A stretch of DNA of 64,000 bases, taken from positions 248,001 through 312,000 of the forward strand of contig NZ_CP053841.1 in the NCBI RefSeq assembly GCF_013201895.1, in the 5' to 3' direction. Under the pieces are notes generated by a model that was not told the DNA's origin, ran no database searches, and saw nothing but the letters and a program-made list of their open reading frames with translations. A program made the translations under genes and the position numbers. This document shows, in pieces, positions 17,100 to 27,083 of this stretch. Source of the stretch: Campylobacter blaseri (GTDB lineage Bacteria > Campylobacterota > Campylobacteria > Campylobacterales > Campylobacteraceae). How positions within the stretch are numbered: the stretch's first letter is position 1; each line of letters opens with the position of its first letter.

Positions 17100-17843
17100 A
17101 TGAAATTTAGTGGAAAAAATGTTTTAATAACAGGTGCAAGTAGAGGAATAGGTGCAAGTATAGCTAAAGTTTTAGCAGATATGGGATTGAAAGTTTGGAT
17201 AAATTACCGCTCAAAACCTGAAATCGCAGAGTCATTACTTGAAGAGATTAAACAAAATAGTGGCGATGGCGAAATGATTAAATTTGACGCAACGAATGAA
17301 GAAGAATTTGTAAATGCTATAAAAGATATAGTTCAAAAAGACGGAGAGCTTAGTTATTTAGTAAATAATGCAGGCATCACAAATGATAAATTAGCAATTC
17401 GTATGAAACTAGAAGACTTTACTAGCGTAATTGATGCAAATTTAAACTCTGCTTTTATAGGTTCAAGAGAGGCACTTAAAGTTATGAGTAAAAAGCGTTT
17501 TGGTGCTGTTGTAAATATAGCTTCAGTTGTTGGTGAAATGGGTAATATTGGACAAGTTAATTATTCAGCTAGCAAAGGTGGAATGATAGCTATGAGTAAA
17601 TCTTTTGCAAAAGAGGGTGCTGCAAGAGGGATAAGATTTAATTGTATTACCCCAGGATTTATAAAAACTGAAATGACTGAAAAGCTTAGCGAAGAGATTA
17701 TAAAAAATTACTCAGAAGCAATACCTTTAAAGAAATTTGGAGAAGCTAGAGATGTTGCAAATGCAGTTGCATTTTTGCTTAGTGATTACTCTTCTTATAT
17801 AACAGGTGATGTTATAAAGGTTAATGGTGGATTGTATATGTAG
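17100..17843 (+). CDS. fabG: 3-oxoacyl-ACP reductase
   Basis: This 247-residue short-chain dehydrogenase reduces 3-oxoacyl-ACP with NADPH in type II fatty-acid synthesis. It has the nucleotide motif TGASRGIGAS (11-20), NNAG, the catalytic Ser in the NIASVVG stretch, YSASKGG, and a typical end (ITGDVIKVNGGLYM). It precedes acpP, fabF and accA on the same strand, so it is the chain-elongation reductase rather than a catabolic relative. Confidence 0.95.
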   Translation: MKFSGKNVLITGASRGIGASIAKVLADMGLKVWINYRSKPEIAESLLEEIKQNSGDGEMIKFDATNEEEFVNAIKDIVQKDGELSYLVNNAGITNDKLAIRMKLEDFTSVIDANLNSAFIGSREALKVMSKKRFGAVVNIASVVGEMGNIGQVNYSASKGGMIAMSKSFAKEGAARGIRFNCITPGFIKTEMTEKLSEEIIKNYSEAIPLKKFGEARDVANAVAFLLSDYSSYITGDVIKVNGGLYM

Positions 17844-17972
17844 ATTTTAAAGATAAAATTCTATTTGTTATTTACAAATGAAATTTTATGTTATAATTAT
17901 TTTTAAGCTTTTCAACTATGTAAAAGCTTAATTTTTGTAAAATTAAAATTATTTTAATAAAGGAGTCCTGAA

Positions 17973-18200
17973 ATGGCGATTTTTGAAGATGTTAAAGAGG
18001 TAGTTGTAGAGCAACTAAATGTAAGCCCTGAGGCTATTAAATTGGAGTCAAAAATTGTAGAAGATTTAGGTGCTGACTCACTAGATGTTGTTGAGTTAAT
18101 TATGGCTTTAGAAGAAAAATTTGAAGTTGAAATTCCAGACAGTGATGCTGAAAAACTAATTAGCATTAAAGATGTTGTAGACTATATAGAAAAATTATAA
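17973..18200 (+). CDS. acpP: Acyl carrier protein
   Basis: This 75-residue acidic four-helix protein carries acyl chains on phosphopantetheine attached to the Ser of [10 protein letters not shown]. It has a strong ribosome binding site (AAGGAG) and its own 129-bp leader after fabG, fitting very high expression. Length and motif are canonical. Confidence 0.97.
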   Translation: MAIFEDVKEVVVEQLNVSPEAIKLESKIVEDLGADSLDVVELIMALEEKFEVEIPDSDAEKLISIKDVVDYIEKL

Positions 18201-18228
18201 TTTACAATACCTACATTAAGGAGAAAAT

Positions 18229-19446
18229 TTGAAGCGAGTCGTAATTACCGGTATAGGAATGATAAATTCACTTGGTCTTGATAAAGATAGTTCTTTTAAA
18301 GCAATTTGCGATGGTAAGACTGGAGTTGATTACATTACACTATTTGATGCTACTGATTTTCCTGTTCAAATAGCAGCAGAAGTAAAAAATTTTGATCCAT
18401 TTGAAGTGGTGGAAGATGGCAAAGAGGTTAAAAAGATGGATAGGTTTATTCATCTTGGACTTAAAGCTGCCTCTGAAGCTATGGAGGATGCAAATTTTGA
18501 TAATTTTGATAGCGAAGAATTTGGCGTTAGTTCAGCAGCTGGTATCGGCGGACTTCCAAATATAGAAAAAAACTCAATTGTGTGCGACAAAAGAGGGCCA
18601 AGAAGAATATCTCCATTCTTTATACCTTCATCACTTGTAAATATGCTTGGTGGAATTGTTTCCATTGCACATAACTTAAAAGGACCAAATCTTTCTAGTG
18701 TTACAGCTTGTGCTGCTTCAACTCATGCAATATGCGAAGCGGTGAAAACTATAAAGGTAGGATGTGCTAAAAAAATGCTAGTTGTGGGGGCTGAGGCGGC
18801 AATTTGCGCAACAGGTGTTGGCGGATTTGCTGCTATGAAAGCATTATCAGATAGAAATGATGATCCAAAAACTGCATCAAGGCCTTTTGATAAAGGAAGA
18901 AATGGCTTTGTTATGGGTGAGGGTGCTGGTGCTTTGGTTTTAGAAGAGTATGAAGACGCAAAAGCAAGAGGGGCAAAAATTTACGGTGAGATTATTGGCT
19001 TTGGAGAGAGTGGAGATGCTTATCATATAACATCACCAACTTTAGATGGTCCACTAAGAGCTATGAAAAAAGCTCTTAAAATGGCTGGTAATCCTAAGAT
19101 TGATTATGTAAATGCACACGGAACTTCAACTCCTGTTAACGATAGAAATGAAACTAATGCACTTAAAGAAATTTTTGGAAAAGATTCAGTTCCTATTGTT
19201 AGTTCTATAAAAGGACAAGTAGGACATTGTTTAGGTGCAGCAGGTGCTATAGAGGCAGTAACATGCTTAATGGCTATGCAAGAAGGAATTATTCCACCAA
19301 CTATTAATCAGATAGAAAAAGATGAAGAATGTGATTTAGACTATGTAGCTAATGAAAAAAGAAAAGCTGACATACGAATAGTTATGAGCAATTCATTTGG
19401 TTTTGGTGGAACTAACGGTTCTATAATATTTAAAAAGTTGGATTAA
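18229..19446 (+). CDS. fabF: 3-oxoacyl-ACP synthase II
   Basis: This 405-residue condensing enzyme elongates acyl-ACP with malonyl-ACP. The catalytic Cys is in TACAAST, and the two His are in [11 protein letters not shown] and [13 protein letters not shown]; the end has NSFGFGGTN. The start is a TTG at 18229 with AAGGAG a few bases upstream; no ATG is nearby. It follows acpP by 28 bp. Confidence 0.96.
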   Translation: MKRVVITGIGMINSLGLDKDSSFKAICDGKTGVDYITLFDATDFPVQIAAEVKNFDPFEVVEDGKEVKKMDRFIHLGLKAASEAMEDANFDNFDSEEFGVSSAAGIGGLPNIEKNSIVCDKRGPRRISPFFIPSSLVNMLGGIVSIAHNLKGPNLSSVTACAASTHAICEAVKTIKVGCAKKMLVVGAEAAICATGVGGFAAMKALSDRNDDPKTASRPFDKGRNGFVMGEGAGALVLEEYEDAKARGAKIYGEIIGFGESGDAYHITSPTLDGPLRAMKKALKMAGNPKIDYVNAHGTSTPVNDRNETNALKEIFGKDSVPIVSSIKGQVGHCLGAAGAIEAVTCLMAMQEGIIPPTINQIEKDEECDLDYVANEKRKADIRIVMSNSFGFGGTNGSIIFKKLD

Positions 19447-19448
19447 TT

Positions 19449-20387
19449 ATGGCTAGTTATTTGGATTTTGAAAAAGGTATAAAGCAGATTGATGAAGAAA
19501 TTTCAAGTGCAAAAATCAAAGGCGATGATGATGCAGTTGAAATTTTAGAAAAAAATTTAAAAAAAGAAATTTCAAAAACTTATAAGAATCTTTCAGAATA
19601 CCAAAGACTGCAATTAGCAAGACATCCTGATAGACCTTACGCACTTGATTATATACGACTTCTAGTTCAAGATGGATATGAAATTCATGGCGATAGAGCT
19701 TTTAGGGATGACCCAGCAATTGTTTGTTATATAGGCTATATTGGTAACAAAAAAGCAGTTATTATCGGAGAGCAAAAAGGACGAGGAACCAAGCATAAGT
19801 TAAAAAGAAATTTTGGTATGCCAAATCCTGAAGGATATAGAAAAGCTTTAAGAGTTGCAAAATTAGCCGAGAAATTTTCTTTACCTATTTTATTTTTGGT
19901 TGATACTCCAGGAGCTTATCCAGGAATTGGTGCAGAAGAAAGAGGTCAAAGCGAAGCTATAGCTAGAAATTTATGCGAGTTAAGTGCTTTAAAAACTCCT
20001 ATTGTATCCATAGTTATTGGAGAAGGTGGAAGTGGCGGAGCATTAGCAATTGGGGTTGCTGATAAGCTTGCTATGATGCAAAACTCAGTCTTTTCTGTAA
20101 TTTCACCTGAAGGATGTGCTGCAATTTTATGGAATGATCCTAGCAAAAGTGAATTAGCTACTAAAGCTATGAAGATTACAGCTAGTGAACTTATGGAACA
20201 TAAACTAATTGATGATGTTATACAAGAGCCAGAAATGGGAGCTCATAGAGATAAAGATGGTGCCATAAAAGCACTAGGAGAATACTTTTTAAAAGAACTT
20301 GAGGAGCTTGAAAAATTAAGCATAGATGAACTTTTAGAAAAAAGAATGGATAAAATTTTAAGCATAGGTGCTTTTAAAGAGAGATAA
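19449..20387 (+). CDS. accA: Acetyl-CoA carboxylase carboxyltransferase subunit alpha
   Basis: This 312-residue carboxyltransferase subunit moves CO2 from biotin to acetyl-CoA to give malonyl-CoA. Typical segments are [43 protein letters not shown] (with [10 protein letters not shown] here) and [12 protein letters not shown]. It begins 2 bp after fabF, so translation is probably coupled. The beta subunit is not in the window. Confidence 0.96.
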   Translation: MASYLDFEKGIKQIDEEISSAKIKGDDDAVEILEKNLKKEISKTYKNLSEYQRLQLARHPDRPYALDYIRLLVQDGYEIHGDRAFRDDPAIVCYIGYIGNKKAVIIGEQKGRGTKHKLKRNFGMPNPEGYRKALRVAKLAEKFSLPILFLVDTPGAYPGIGAEERGQSEAIARNLCELSALKTPIVSIVIGEGGSGGALAIGVADKLAMMQNSVFSVISPEGCAAILWNDPSKSELATKAMKITASELMEHKLIDDVIQEPEMGAHRDKDGAIKALGEYFLKELEELEKLSIDELLEKRMDKILSIGAFKER

Positions 20388-20545
20388 ATCATCTAACCCA
20401 CACCAGTCCAATGGTTAAATTTAGCATTATAAAGCTTAAACAAAAGAGTGTTGGATTAACTTTTGTTTAAAAATAGTTAATATTTTATATGCTATATTAT
20501 TACATTAGAGATTCTCTAATAAATACTTATAAAAAAGGAAGAAAA

Positions 20546-20851
20546 ATGAAAAAATTTTTAATCGTATCAGTGTTAGCAGGTCTGGCATGTAGTAGCGTTG
20601 TAGCTGCAGATGGAGCTACTTTATATAAAAAATGTGTTGCATGTCATGGTGCAAAAGCAGAAAAAAAATATCTTGGTAAAATTCCAGCTTTAAACACTAT
20701 AGAAGTTGATAAAATGGTAGAAGACATGATGGCTTATAAAGCAGGCAGTAAAAATGATTTTAAAATGGGTGCTGTTATGAAAGGTCAAATGGCTTCAATG
20801 AGCGAAGAAGATATGAAAGCAGTGGCTGAACACATTCAGACCCTAAAATAA
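20546..20851 (+). CDS. Small periplasmic monohaem cytochrome c (c553-type)
   Basis: This 101-residue protein has a signal peptide (about 1-20, ending VVAA) and one haem motif CVACH near residue 31, with Met residues (GAVMKGQMASM) that can give the sixth ligand. It belongs to the class I small cytochromes that shuttle electrons to oxidases or peroxidases in Campylobacter. The start at 20546 with AAGGAAGA is chosen over 20489, which would spoil the signal peptide. A hairpin follows the stop. Confidence 0.9.
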   Translation: MKKFLIVSVLAGLACSSVVAADGATLYKKCVACHGAKAEKKYLGKIPALNTIEVDKMVEDMMAYKAGSKNDFKMGAVMKGQMASMSEEDMKAVAEHIQTLK

Positions 20852-20856
20852 TATTA

Positions 20857-20876
20857 AAGGAGATTTACATCTCCTT
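20857..20876 (+). terminator. Terminator hairpin after cytochrome c
   Basis: An 8-bp perfect stem (AAGGAGAT/ATCTCCTT) with a 4-base loop lies 5 bp after the stop. Confidence 0.65.
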
Positions 20877-20957
20877 ATAGTTATTATCCTGTTCCAAAAT
20901 AATTTATATTTTATAGCTTACAAATAATTCAAATTTTACTAAAAAAAGCATTTTATG

Positions 20958-20981
20958 TTATAATATGATAATGATTATTAT
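20958..20981 (+). promoter_or_regulatory. -10 box with overlapping Fur-like operator
   Basis: TATAAT (20959-20964) preceded by TATG is followed at once by GATAATGATTATTAT (20967-20981), close to the classical Fur box made of GATAAT repeats. A repressor here would block transcription of the methyltransferase gene starting at 20994. Confidence 0.6.
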
Positions 20982-20993
20982 AAGGAGTATTGT

Positions 20994-21782
20994 ATGAAAG
21001 ATATAGTCTCTAAAACACTTTTAATACCATTATATTGTAGAGCCTTAGAGGCAAAAAGTAAAAAACCTATTTTAAATGATGAATTTGCTATAAAAATTCT
21101 AGAAAATTTCAATGAAGATGAGTTGAAATATCTTAACTACTCATATTTCACAAGAGGTGGCGTTATAGCAAGAGCCTATTTTTTTGATAAGTTAGCAAGA
21201 GATTTTATTGAAAAAAATGATTCTCCTGTTATAGTAAATATGGCAGCTGGACTTGATAGTAGAAGTCTTAGAATTTGGAGTAAAAAGGCTAAATTTTTTG
21301 ATATTGATTTGCCTGAAGTTATTGAGATTAGGAAAAAATACATTGAAGATAAAAGCACATTAATAGCTACAGATATTTTTGATTTTAACTATATTGAACA
21401 ACTAAGGAAGTTTAAAAATCATCAATTTTGTTTTATATTTGAAGGATTTTTAATGTATTTTGATAAAGAAAGACTTCAAATGCTTTTTAAAACTATAAAT
21501 GAAAATTTTTCAGGAACTATAATGGGAGATTTTGTTTTTGGAGATTACTGGGCTAAAAATCAAAACAAACATGACGCAATGAAAAACAATAAGGCAAAAT
21601 TTGCTTTAGGATATAATAGCCTAGAAGAGTTTTTGCAATTTAATTCAAGCTTTAAAATTAAATATAAAAAATATTATCACAGTAAAGAATTTTTAAAGTT
21701 TATGGGATATAGAGGGCTTTTGATGAAATTTATGCCTAAAAAAATAAGGAATTCTTTTATGCTTCTAGCTTTTGATTTTTAA
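20994..21782 (+). CDS. SAM-dependent methyltransferase, leucine carboxyl methyltransferase (LCMT/TcmP)-like
   Basis: This is 262 residues. VNMAAGLDSRSLRIW is the characteristic SAM-binding motif of the LCMT/TcmP O-methyltransferase family (PF04072-type), followed by FFDIDLPEVIEIRK and IFEGFLMYFD. Bacterial members methylate carboxyl or hydroxyl groups of small molecules, and the substrate here is unknown. A Fur-like box overlaps its promoter, so it may act in an iron-starvation response. It stands alone, and the 338 bp downstream hold no convincing gene. Confidence 0.8.
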   Translation: MKDIVSKTLLIPLYCRALEAKSKKPILNDEFAIKILENFNEDELKYLNYSYFTRGGVIARAYFFDKLARDFIEKNDSPVIVNMAAGLDSRSLRIWSKKAKFFDIDLPEVIEIRKKYIEDKSTLIATDIFDFNYIEQLRKFKNHQFCFIFEGFLMYFDKERLQMLFKTINENFSGTIMGDFVFGDYWAKNQNKHDAMKNNKAKFALGYNSLEEFLQFNSSFKIKYKKYYHSKEFLKFMGYRGLLMKFMPKKIRNSFMLLAFDF

Positions 21783-22120
21783 AAGTAGCAAGATATCTTA
21801 GTTAAATTTATATTAAATATATATAACCCTTAAGAGATTTATTTTATAGGGTTTAGTTTTATGATGGAAAATAAATCTATAGATAAAAATTTAGTTATTA
21901 TTGTTTTTAATTGCAGTATTGGCTATATAACTTTATATTTTAGGAATAAAAATCTATTATATAAAGTTTTTTCAAGTTTTTTACTTAAACTTTATTTATA
22001 AGTTTTTTGTCTATAGTTTTTTATTTTATTATAACAGAACTTATTGCCAAATTTATAAGTTAAAATTTTAAAAATTCAAAATATCTCAGTATAATAGGTT
22101 ATTTAAAAGAAGAAAGATAA
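21783..22120. other. AT-rich gap, possibly holding a decayed membrane-protein gene
   Basis: A 46-codon ATG ORF (21861-22001) and an overlapping, shifted frame rich in Ile/Leu/Phe/Tyr are present. Neither has a clear ribosome binding site or a recognised family. The hydrophobic bias in two frames may be a gene remnant or only AT-rich composition. Confidence 0.3.
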
Positions 22121-22501
22121 ATGGGAAACTTAGTAATTTTATTTTTTATTTTTGAATGTCTAGATGTAGCTCTTAATAACTCTACAAAATTTAAAGATTT
22201 AATTTATGGATACGCTAGAAGATGGGCAAAAAACCCTATATTTTTTCTTTTAACGCAATTTAATTTTTTGTTTTTAAGTTTTTGTATATTTGGGCTAGGG
22301 ATAAATAGTGGACTATTATATTTGCTTTATCTTTTATATATGTTTGATTCTGGATATAAAGTTTATTTATCACATAATGTGATTAATAATAATCTAAATA
22401 AAGATCTAGAAATGCTGTTAAATAGCGGTTATACTATAGAAATTTGGCAAAGATTTTTATTTGCTTTTTGCATGAGTGGCGTGTTTTATCTATCACTTTA
22501 A
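22121..22501 (+). CDS. Small membrane protein of unknown function
   Basis: This 126-residue protein has hydrophobic segments at about 2-13, 43-60, 62-76 and 108-125, with a polar region (VYLSHNVINNNLNKDLEM) before the last one. No family was recognised. It lies just upstream of rho on the same strand but 99 bp away. The GAAAGA before the ATG is a moderate ribosome binding site. Confidence 0.6.
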   Translation: MGNLVILFFIFECLDVALNNSTKFKDLIYGYARRWAKNPIFFLLTQFNFLFLSFCIFGLGINSGLLYLLYLLYMFDSGYKVYLSHNVINNNLNKDLEMLLNSGYTIEIWQRFLFAFCMSGVFYLSL

Positions 22502-22600
22502 AATAGATTAATAAACAAATAAGTAAAAATTGACTAAAATTGTATTTACACTTTAAGAAATTAAAATCTACAAATATTTCCAAAATTACAAAGAGGACAA

Positions 22601-23899
22601 ATGGAAAACAATAATAAAAAACAAACTAGAACTCATATTCCAGTTGATGGATATAGTATAGAGGATTTAAGGTCTCAGCCTATTGATTCTTTAGTTAAAT
22701 TAGCTTTGGATATGAATATTGAAAATCCAAGTGCTTACAGAAGACAAGAACTTTGTTTTGAGATACTAAAAGCCCAAACTAAACAAGGTGGTTTTATACT
22801 TTTTACAGGTATTTTAGAGATAACAAACGATGGATACGGCTTTTTAAGAGGGATTGATGCAAGCATTACAGATAGTGTAAATGACGCATATGTTAGCATG
22901 TCTCAAATCCGCAAATTTGCACTTAGGGTTGGTGATATAGTAACAGGACAGGTAAGAGAGCCAAAAGATCAAGAAAAATACTATGCGCTTTTAAAAATTG
23001 AAGCTATTAATTATAAAACTATCCAAGAAGCCAAAAAAAGACCACTTTTTGAAAATTTAACTCCACTTTTTCCAGTTGAAAAGTTGAAACTAGAGTATGA
23101 TCCTATGAAAGTAACGGGTAGAGTTATCGATCTTTTTGCGCCAATAGGGAAAGGACAAAGAGGGCTCATAGTAGCACCTCCAAAAAGTGGCAAAACAGAA
23201 CTCATGAAAGAGCTAGCGCATGGAATTTCAAAAAATCATCCAGAGATAGAACTTTTAGTTTTACTTGTTGATGAAAGACCTGAAGAGGTTACTGATATGC
23301 AACGCTCTGTAAAAGGTGAAGTTTTTAGCTCAACTTTTGATCAGCCTGCAATTAGCCATGTTAGAATTTCTGAACTTGTTATAGAAAAAGCAAAAAGAGC
23401 CGTTGAAATGGGTAAAGATGTTGTAATTTTGCTTGATAGTATAACAAGACTTGCAAGAGCTTATAATACAGCTACTCCACCAAGTGGAAGAGTGCTAAGC
23501 GGTGGTGTTGATGCAAACGCTCTTCATAAGCCAAAAAGATTTTTTGGTGCAGCAAGAAACATAGAAGAGGGCGGAAGTCTTACTATAATAGCTACAGCTT
23601 TAGTTGATACAGGCAGTAGAATGGATGAGGTTATATTTGAAGAGTTTAAAGGAACTGGAAACAGTGAAATTTTACTTGATAGAAATATAAGCGATAGAAG
23701 AATTTATCCAGCAATTAATATCATTAAAAGCGGAACAAGAAAAGAAGAGTTGCTTCAAAGCCCTGAGAGATTACAAAAAATTTGGGCACTTCGCTCAGCT
23801 ATTGCAACCATGGATGATATTGATGCGCTTAAATTTTTGTATTCAAAAATGATTAAAACAAAAGACAATGAAGAACTTTTATCTATAATGAATGAATAA
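22601..23899 (+). CDS. rho: Transcription termination factor Rho
   Basis: This 432-residue hexameric RNA helicase ends transcription at untranslated RNA. It has an N-terminal Rho domain and cold-shock-like RNA-binding OB fold (GFLRG, then [12 protein letters not shown]), Walker [11 protein letters not shown], Walker [17 protein letters not shown], and the Q/R-loop segments [20 protein letters not shown]. Length is normal. Standing before dnaX is compatible with the Campylobacter order. Confidence 0.97.
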   Translation: MENNNKKQTRTHIPVDGYSIEDLRSQPIDSLVKLALDMNIENPSAYRRQELCFEILKAQTKQGGFILFTGILEITNDGYGFLRGIDASITDSVNDAYVSMSQIRKFALRVGDIVTGQVREPKDQEKYYALLKIEAINYKTIQEAKKRPLFENLTPLFPVEKLKLEYDPMKVTGRVIDLFAPIGKGQRGLIVAPPKSGKTELMKELAHGISKNHPEIELLVLLVDERPEEVTDMQRSVKGEVFSSTFDQPAISHVRISELVIEKAKRAVEMGKDVVILLDSITRLARAYNTATPPSGRVLSGGVDANALHKPKRFFGAARNIEEGGSLTIIATALVDTGSRMDEVIFEEFKGTGNSEILLDRNISDRRIYPAINIIKSGTRKEELLQSPERLQKIWALRSAIATMDDIDALKFLYSKMIKTKDNEELLSIMNE

Positions 23900-24000
23900 T
23901 TTAGTATGAAATTTCTTTTTTTATTAGTTGATAGTTTTGGATTTTATAATATTAATAAGATATTCAAAAAGATAGAACTACAAAATTTCAAGGTAGAAAA

Positions 24001-25593
24001 ATGCAAGCTTTAGCCCTAAAATACAGACCAAGAAACTATGAAGAGCTTATAGGTCAAGAAAGTGTGTCTAAAACACTTTCTTACGCATTAGATGACGGAA
24101 GATTGGGACATGCTTATCTTTTTAGTGGACTTAGGGGAAGTGGAAAAACTTCAAGTGCAAGAATATTTGCCAAAGCTTTACTTTGCGATCAAGGCCCAAC
24201 AAGCAAACCTTGTGAAATTTGTCCAAATTGTCAAATGGCAAATGATGGAAGACATATCGATATAGTGGAAATGGATGGCGCAAGCAATAGAAAAATCGAT
24301 GATATTAGAGAGCTTATAGAACAAACTAAATACGCTCCTGCTAGTGCTAGATTTAAAATATTTATAATTGATGAAGTGCATATGTTAACAAAAGAGGCAT
24401 TTAATGCACTGTTAAAAACGCTTGAAGAGCCACCTAGTTATGTTAAATTTATACTTGCAACAACTGATCCTCTAAAACTTCCTGCAACTGTTCTTTCAAG
24501 AACACAACACTTTAGATTTAAACCCATTGCTAAAAATATGATAGTAAACCACCTTGAAAATATAATTAAAAAAGAAGAAATTCCATACGAAATTGAAGCT
24601 TTAGATATGATAGCAAGAAGAGGTTCAGGTTCTCTTAGGGATAGTATTACTTTGCTTGATCAAGCAATTGTATTTTCAGATAAAAACATAACACAAGATG
24701 CAATTGCTTCTATGCTTGGAATTTTAGATCCACAAAAAATTGAAGAAATTTTAAAAATAATAATAAAACAAGATAGAGATAGTGCAATTTCTATTATAAA
24801 AGAACTTGAAAATTATGATCCTGAAACAATTATAGATGAATTAATAGCAAATTTAAAAGATAAATTTTTAAACAGAGATCCAAAATTTAGTTTTTTAATG
24901 TATGAGAGATTTTTAAGGATACTAAGCGAAGCAAAAAATATGCTTTTTATAAATAGTGATGGTGGATTTACTTTGGCTATGACTATGTTTTTGATGATGG
25001 AGGCTATGAATTTAAAAAGCATAGATAAAATCATAGAAAAAAGCACAGAACAGTCTAAACAAAGCACTTTTAAACCATTAAAACAAGAAGATACAGAAAA
25101 AGAAAGCTTAGCTTCTAATGTTGCAAACAAACCAGAAGAGAGTCCTTATGATAGGTTTTTAGCAAGGATTTATGACAGGGATTATGATATTGGAAAATGT
25201 TTTGAAGAGGATGTTGAGTTTGTTAAATTTGAAGAAAATAAGCTATATTTAATATCAAGAGCAGAAGGTAAAAACCAAGAGCTTTTAAGAAGGGGTTCAA
25301 GAGCTATTTTAGAGGTTTTAAGAAGCACTTTTGATAACAATACCAAGATAGAAATTAAGCCCGAAAAAAAAAATGAAGCTAGAGATAGCCTAAAAATAGA
25401 TAAAGACTTAGAAAAGCTCACAAAAATACAAGAGCACGAAGAAGAAAGAAGTATGGATCATAAGAAAAAACTAAGTTCACTTATGAGCGAACTTCAAGGA
25501 CAAAGCTCTTCTGCGCAAGAATCTAAAGATGATAGGAAGCTAAGTGAGCTAAGAAGGCTCTTTGGAGAGCCTAGTAAGATTTTAGAGAATTAA
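24001..25593 (+). CDS. dnaX: DNA polymerase III subunits gamma/tau
   Basis: This 530-residue clamp-loader ATPase has Walker A GLRGSGKTSS, a four-Cys zinc module (LLCDQGP to CEICPNCQ), Walker B IIDEVHML and the SRTQHF sensor region. The C-terminal tail after about 380 is variable. A run of ten A (25364-25373) in codons 455-458 precedes a stop in the -1 frame, so a shorter gamma-like form could arise. The gene overlaps the convergent nusA by 4 bp. Confidence 0.95.
   Translation: MQALALKYRPRNYEELIGQESVSKTLSYALDDGRLGHAYLFSGLRGSGKTSSARIFAKALLCDQGPTSKPCEICPNCQMANDGRHIDIVEMDGASNRKIDDIRELIEQTKYAPASARFKIFIIDEVHMLTKEAFNALLKTLEEPPSYVKFILATTDPLKLPATVLSRTQHFRFKPIAKNMIVNHLENIIKKEEIPYEIEALDMIARRGSGSLRDSITLLDQAIVFSDKNITQDAIASMLGILDPQKIEEILKIIIKQDRDSAISIIKELENYDPETIIDELIANLKDKFLNRDPKFSFLMYERFLRILSEAKNMLFINSDGGFTLAMTMFLMMEAMNLKSIDKIIEKSTEQSKQSTFKPLKQEDTEKESLASNVANKPEESPYDRFLARIYDRDYDIGKCFEEDVEFVKFEENKLYLISRAEGKNQELLRRGSRAILEVLRSTFDNNTKIEIKPEKKNEARDSLKIDKDLEKLTKIQEHEEERSMDHKKKLSSLMSELQGQSSSAQESKDDRKLSELRRLFGEPSKILEN
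25364..25373 (+). promoter_or_regulatory. A10 slippery tract in dnaX with a -1 frame stop right after it
   Basis: In-frame codons read GAA AAA AAA AAT. Adding one A by polymerase slippage, or a -1 ribosomal shift, gives an immediate TGA (25374-25376). The product would be about 457 residues, keeping the ATPase core but losing the tail, as in the gamma form of other bacteria. Confidence 0.5.
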
Positions 25594-26690
25594 TCTATAT
25601 CACCGAAAAGCGATTTTAGATCTTTGGTTTGGGTTTCTTGGGTGCTAGTTTCTTTTTGACTAGGTTCAATTAATTCTATCTCATAGCCTGTAAGCATTGA
25701 GGCTAGGCGGATATTTATACCATCTTTGCCTATTGCTTTACTTTTTTGATCAAGATTTATATAGACTTTTGCTTTTTTCTTATCTATTTTAACAGCATTT
25801 ACAACAGCAGGCGCAAGAGCGCGAGATATCATTATCTCAGGTTGTGCAGAATACTCTAAAACATCAATATTTTCATTTTTTAACTCTTTGCTTACTGAGT
25901 TTATTCTAATACCTTTTGTTCCAACCGTTGAGCCAATTGGATCTATACTTGGCGATATTGAAGTAAGTGCAACTTTAGCTCTTCTTCCTGGAATTCTAGC
26001 ACTTGCATTTATTATGACACTACCATCTTTAATCTCAGGAACGCTAGCTTCAAGCAAGGCTTCTAGAAATTTAGGAGAGGTTCTTGAAACTTCTATTTTA
26101 ATTCCTTGTTTTTCATCTACAAAAACTCTTCTAATAACTCCTCTTATAATATCGCCAACTTTGATTTCATCACCTTTTATCCTGCTTTTTCTAGGCATAA
26201 ATGCTTTTAAGTCTTCAATTTCTAAATAGGTAGTTTCATCTGAATCTATATGTATAACTGTACCAAAGATTAGATTACCTACTTTATCATTATACTTTTC
26301 AAATATTTTTTCTTCTAAAAGTCTTTGTATATGGTAGTTAAGCTCTTTTGATAGGGTAAATGAGGCAGTTCTTCCTAAATTTTCTAAATCTATATCGTAA
26401 CTTAACTCATCTCCTATTTCTGCACTAGAGTCTATCCCTTTTGCTTTTTTTATAGAGATTAGGTTGTTAGAAGTCTCTAAATTTTCATCATTATCTGCTA
26501 CTATTAAGATTTTTTGAAACAATTTAACCTTTTTAGTAGTAGGGTCAATTGATGCTTCGTATTCATACTCTTCACCGAAAAGTTTTTTGGCTGTATTTAT
26601 AAAAGCTGTCATAACTCTTTGTTTTACCTCATCAACAGGTAATCCCTTTTCATTTGCAATTGATTCTATAATATCACTAATTTTTTCCAT
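25590..26690 (-). CDS. nusA: Transcription elongation/termination factor NusA
   Basis: This 366-residue protein has the N-terminal polymerase-binding domain (1-about 125), an S1 RNA-binding domain (about 133-200, GNLIFGTVIHID to IRGVIRRV), and two KH domains (with ASARIPGRRAKVAL, DPIGSTVGTKGIRI and KAIGKDGINIRLAS). The C-terminal acidic repeats of E. coli NusA are absent, which is usual for epsilonproteobacteria. It is a single gene, convergent with dnaX. Confidence 0.96.
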   Translation of the reverse strand: MEKISDIIESIANEKGLPVDEVKQRVMTAFINTAKKLFGEEYEYEASIDPTTKKVKLFQKILIVADNDENLETSNNLISIKKAKGIDSSAEIGDELSYDIDLENLGRTASFTLSKELNYHIQRLLEEKIFEKYNDKVGNLIFGTVIHIDSDETTYLEIEDLKAFMPRKSRIKGDEIKVGDIIRGVIRRVFVDEKQGIKIEVSRTSPKFLEALLEASVPEIKDGSVIINASARIPGRRAKVALTSISPSIDPIGSTVGTKGIRINSVSKELKNENIDVLEYSAQPEIMISRALAPAVVNAVKIDKKKAKVYINLDQKSKAIGKDGINIRLASMLTGYEIELIEPSQKETSTQETQTKDLKSLFGDID

Positions 26691-26840
26691 AATTTTCCTT
26701 ATTTAACAATGATAAATCTTTAATGGATTTAAAATTTGAGTAGTATGTGATTATACTATTACAAGCCTTGTATTTTGTTTAAACCATTTTTTACATAAAA
26801 TTTGATATACTAATAGATTAAAAAAAGCAAAGGATTGAAA

Positions 26841-27083
26841 ATGGAGTTAAAGATAGCAAGAATCGAGCTTGATGAAGCGCCAAAAAAGATAACTCTAGAT
26901 AAAATTGAAGAGGAAATTAAGAAAGTTGGACAAAAAATTTATTACTTTGATAAAGAAAATTCACATAAAGACCTTATAGCTTTGATAGAGTACTTTGAAG
27001 AAGAGGGTTTTAGTGCATATCTTAGAACAGTAAAATATGGTTTAGATGAAAATGAATATATGTATGAGGTTCATATCCTTTGA
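26841..27083 (+). CDS. HP0268-like small protein (putative nuclease)
   Basis: This is 80 residues, with an alternating beta/alpha pattern and many charged residues ([26 protein letters not shown]). Size and sequence style match Helicobacter HP0268, which was reported as a nicking endonuclease, I believe; the role here is not shown. An ATG at 26841 with AAGGA six bases before it is chosen over a TTG at 26835. Its stop overlaps the TTG start of miaB, so the two are coupled. Confidence 0.75.
   Translation: MELKIARIELDEAPKKITLDKIEEEIKKVGQKIYYFDKENSHKDLIALIEYFEEEGFSAYLRTVKYGLDENEYMYEVHIL

Noticed and set aside
21861-22001. 46-codon ORF after the methyltransferase
   Set aside because: No clear ribosome binding site or family; hydrophobic bias in two frames. 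Noted only as a possible remnant.
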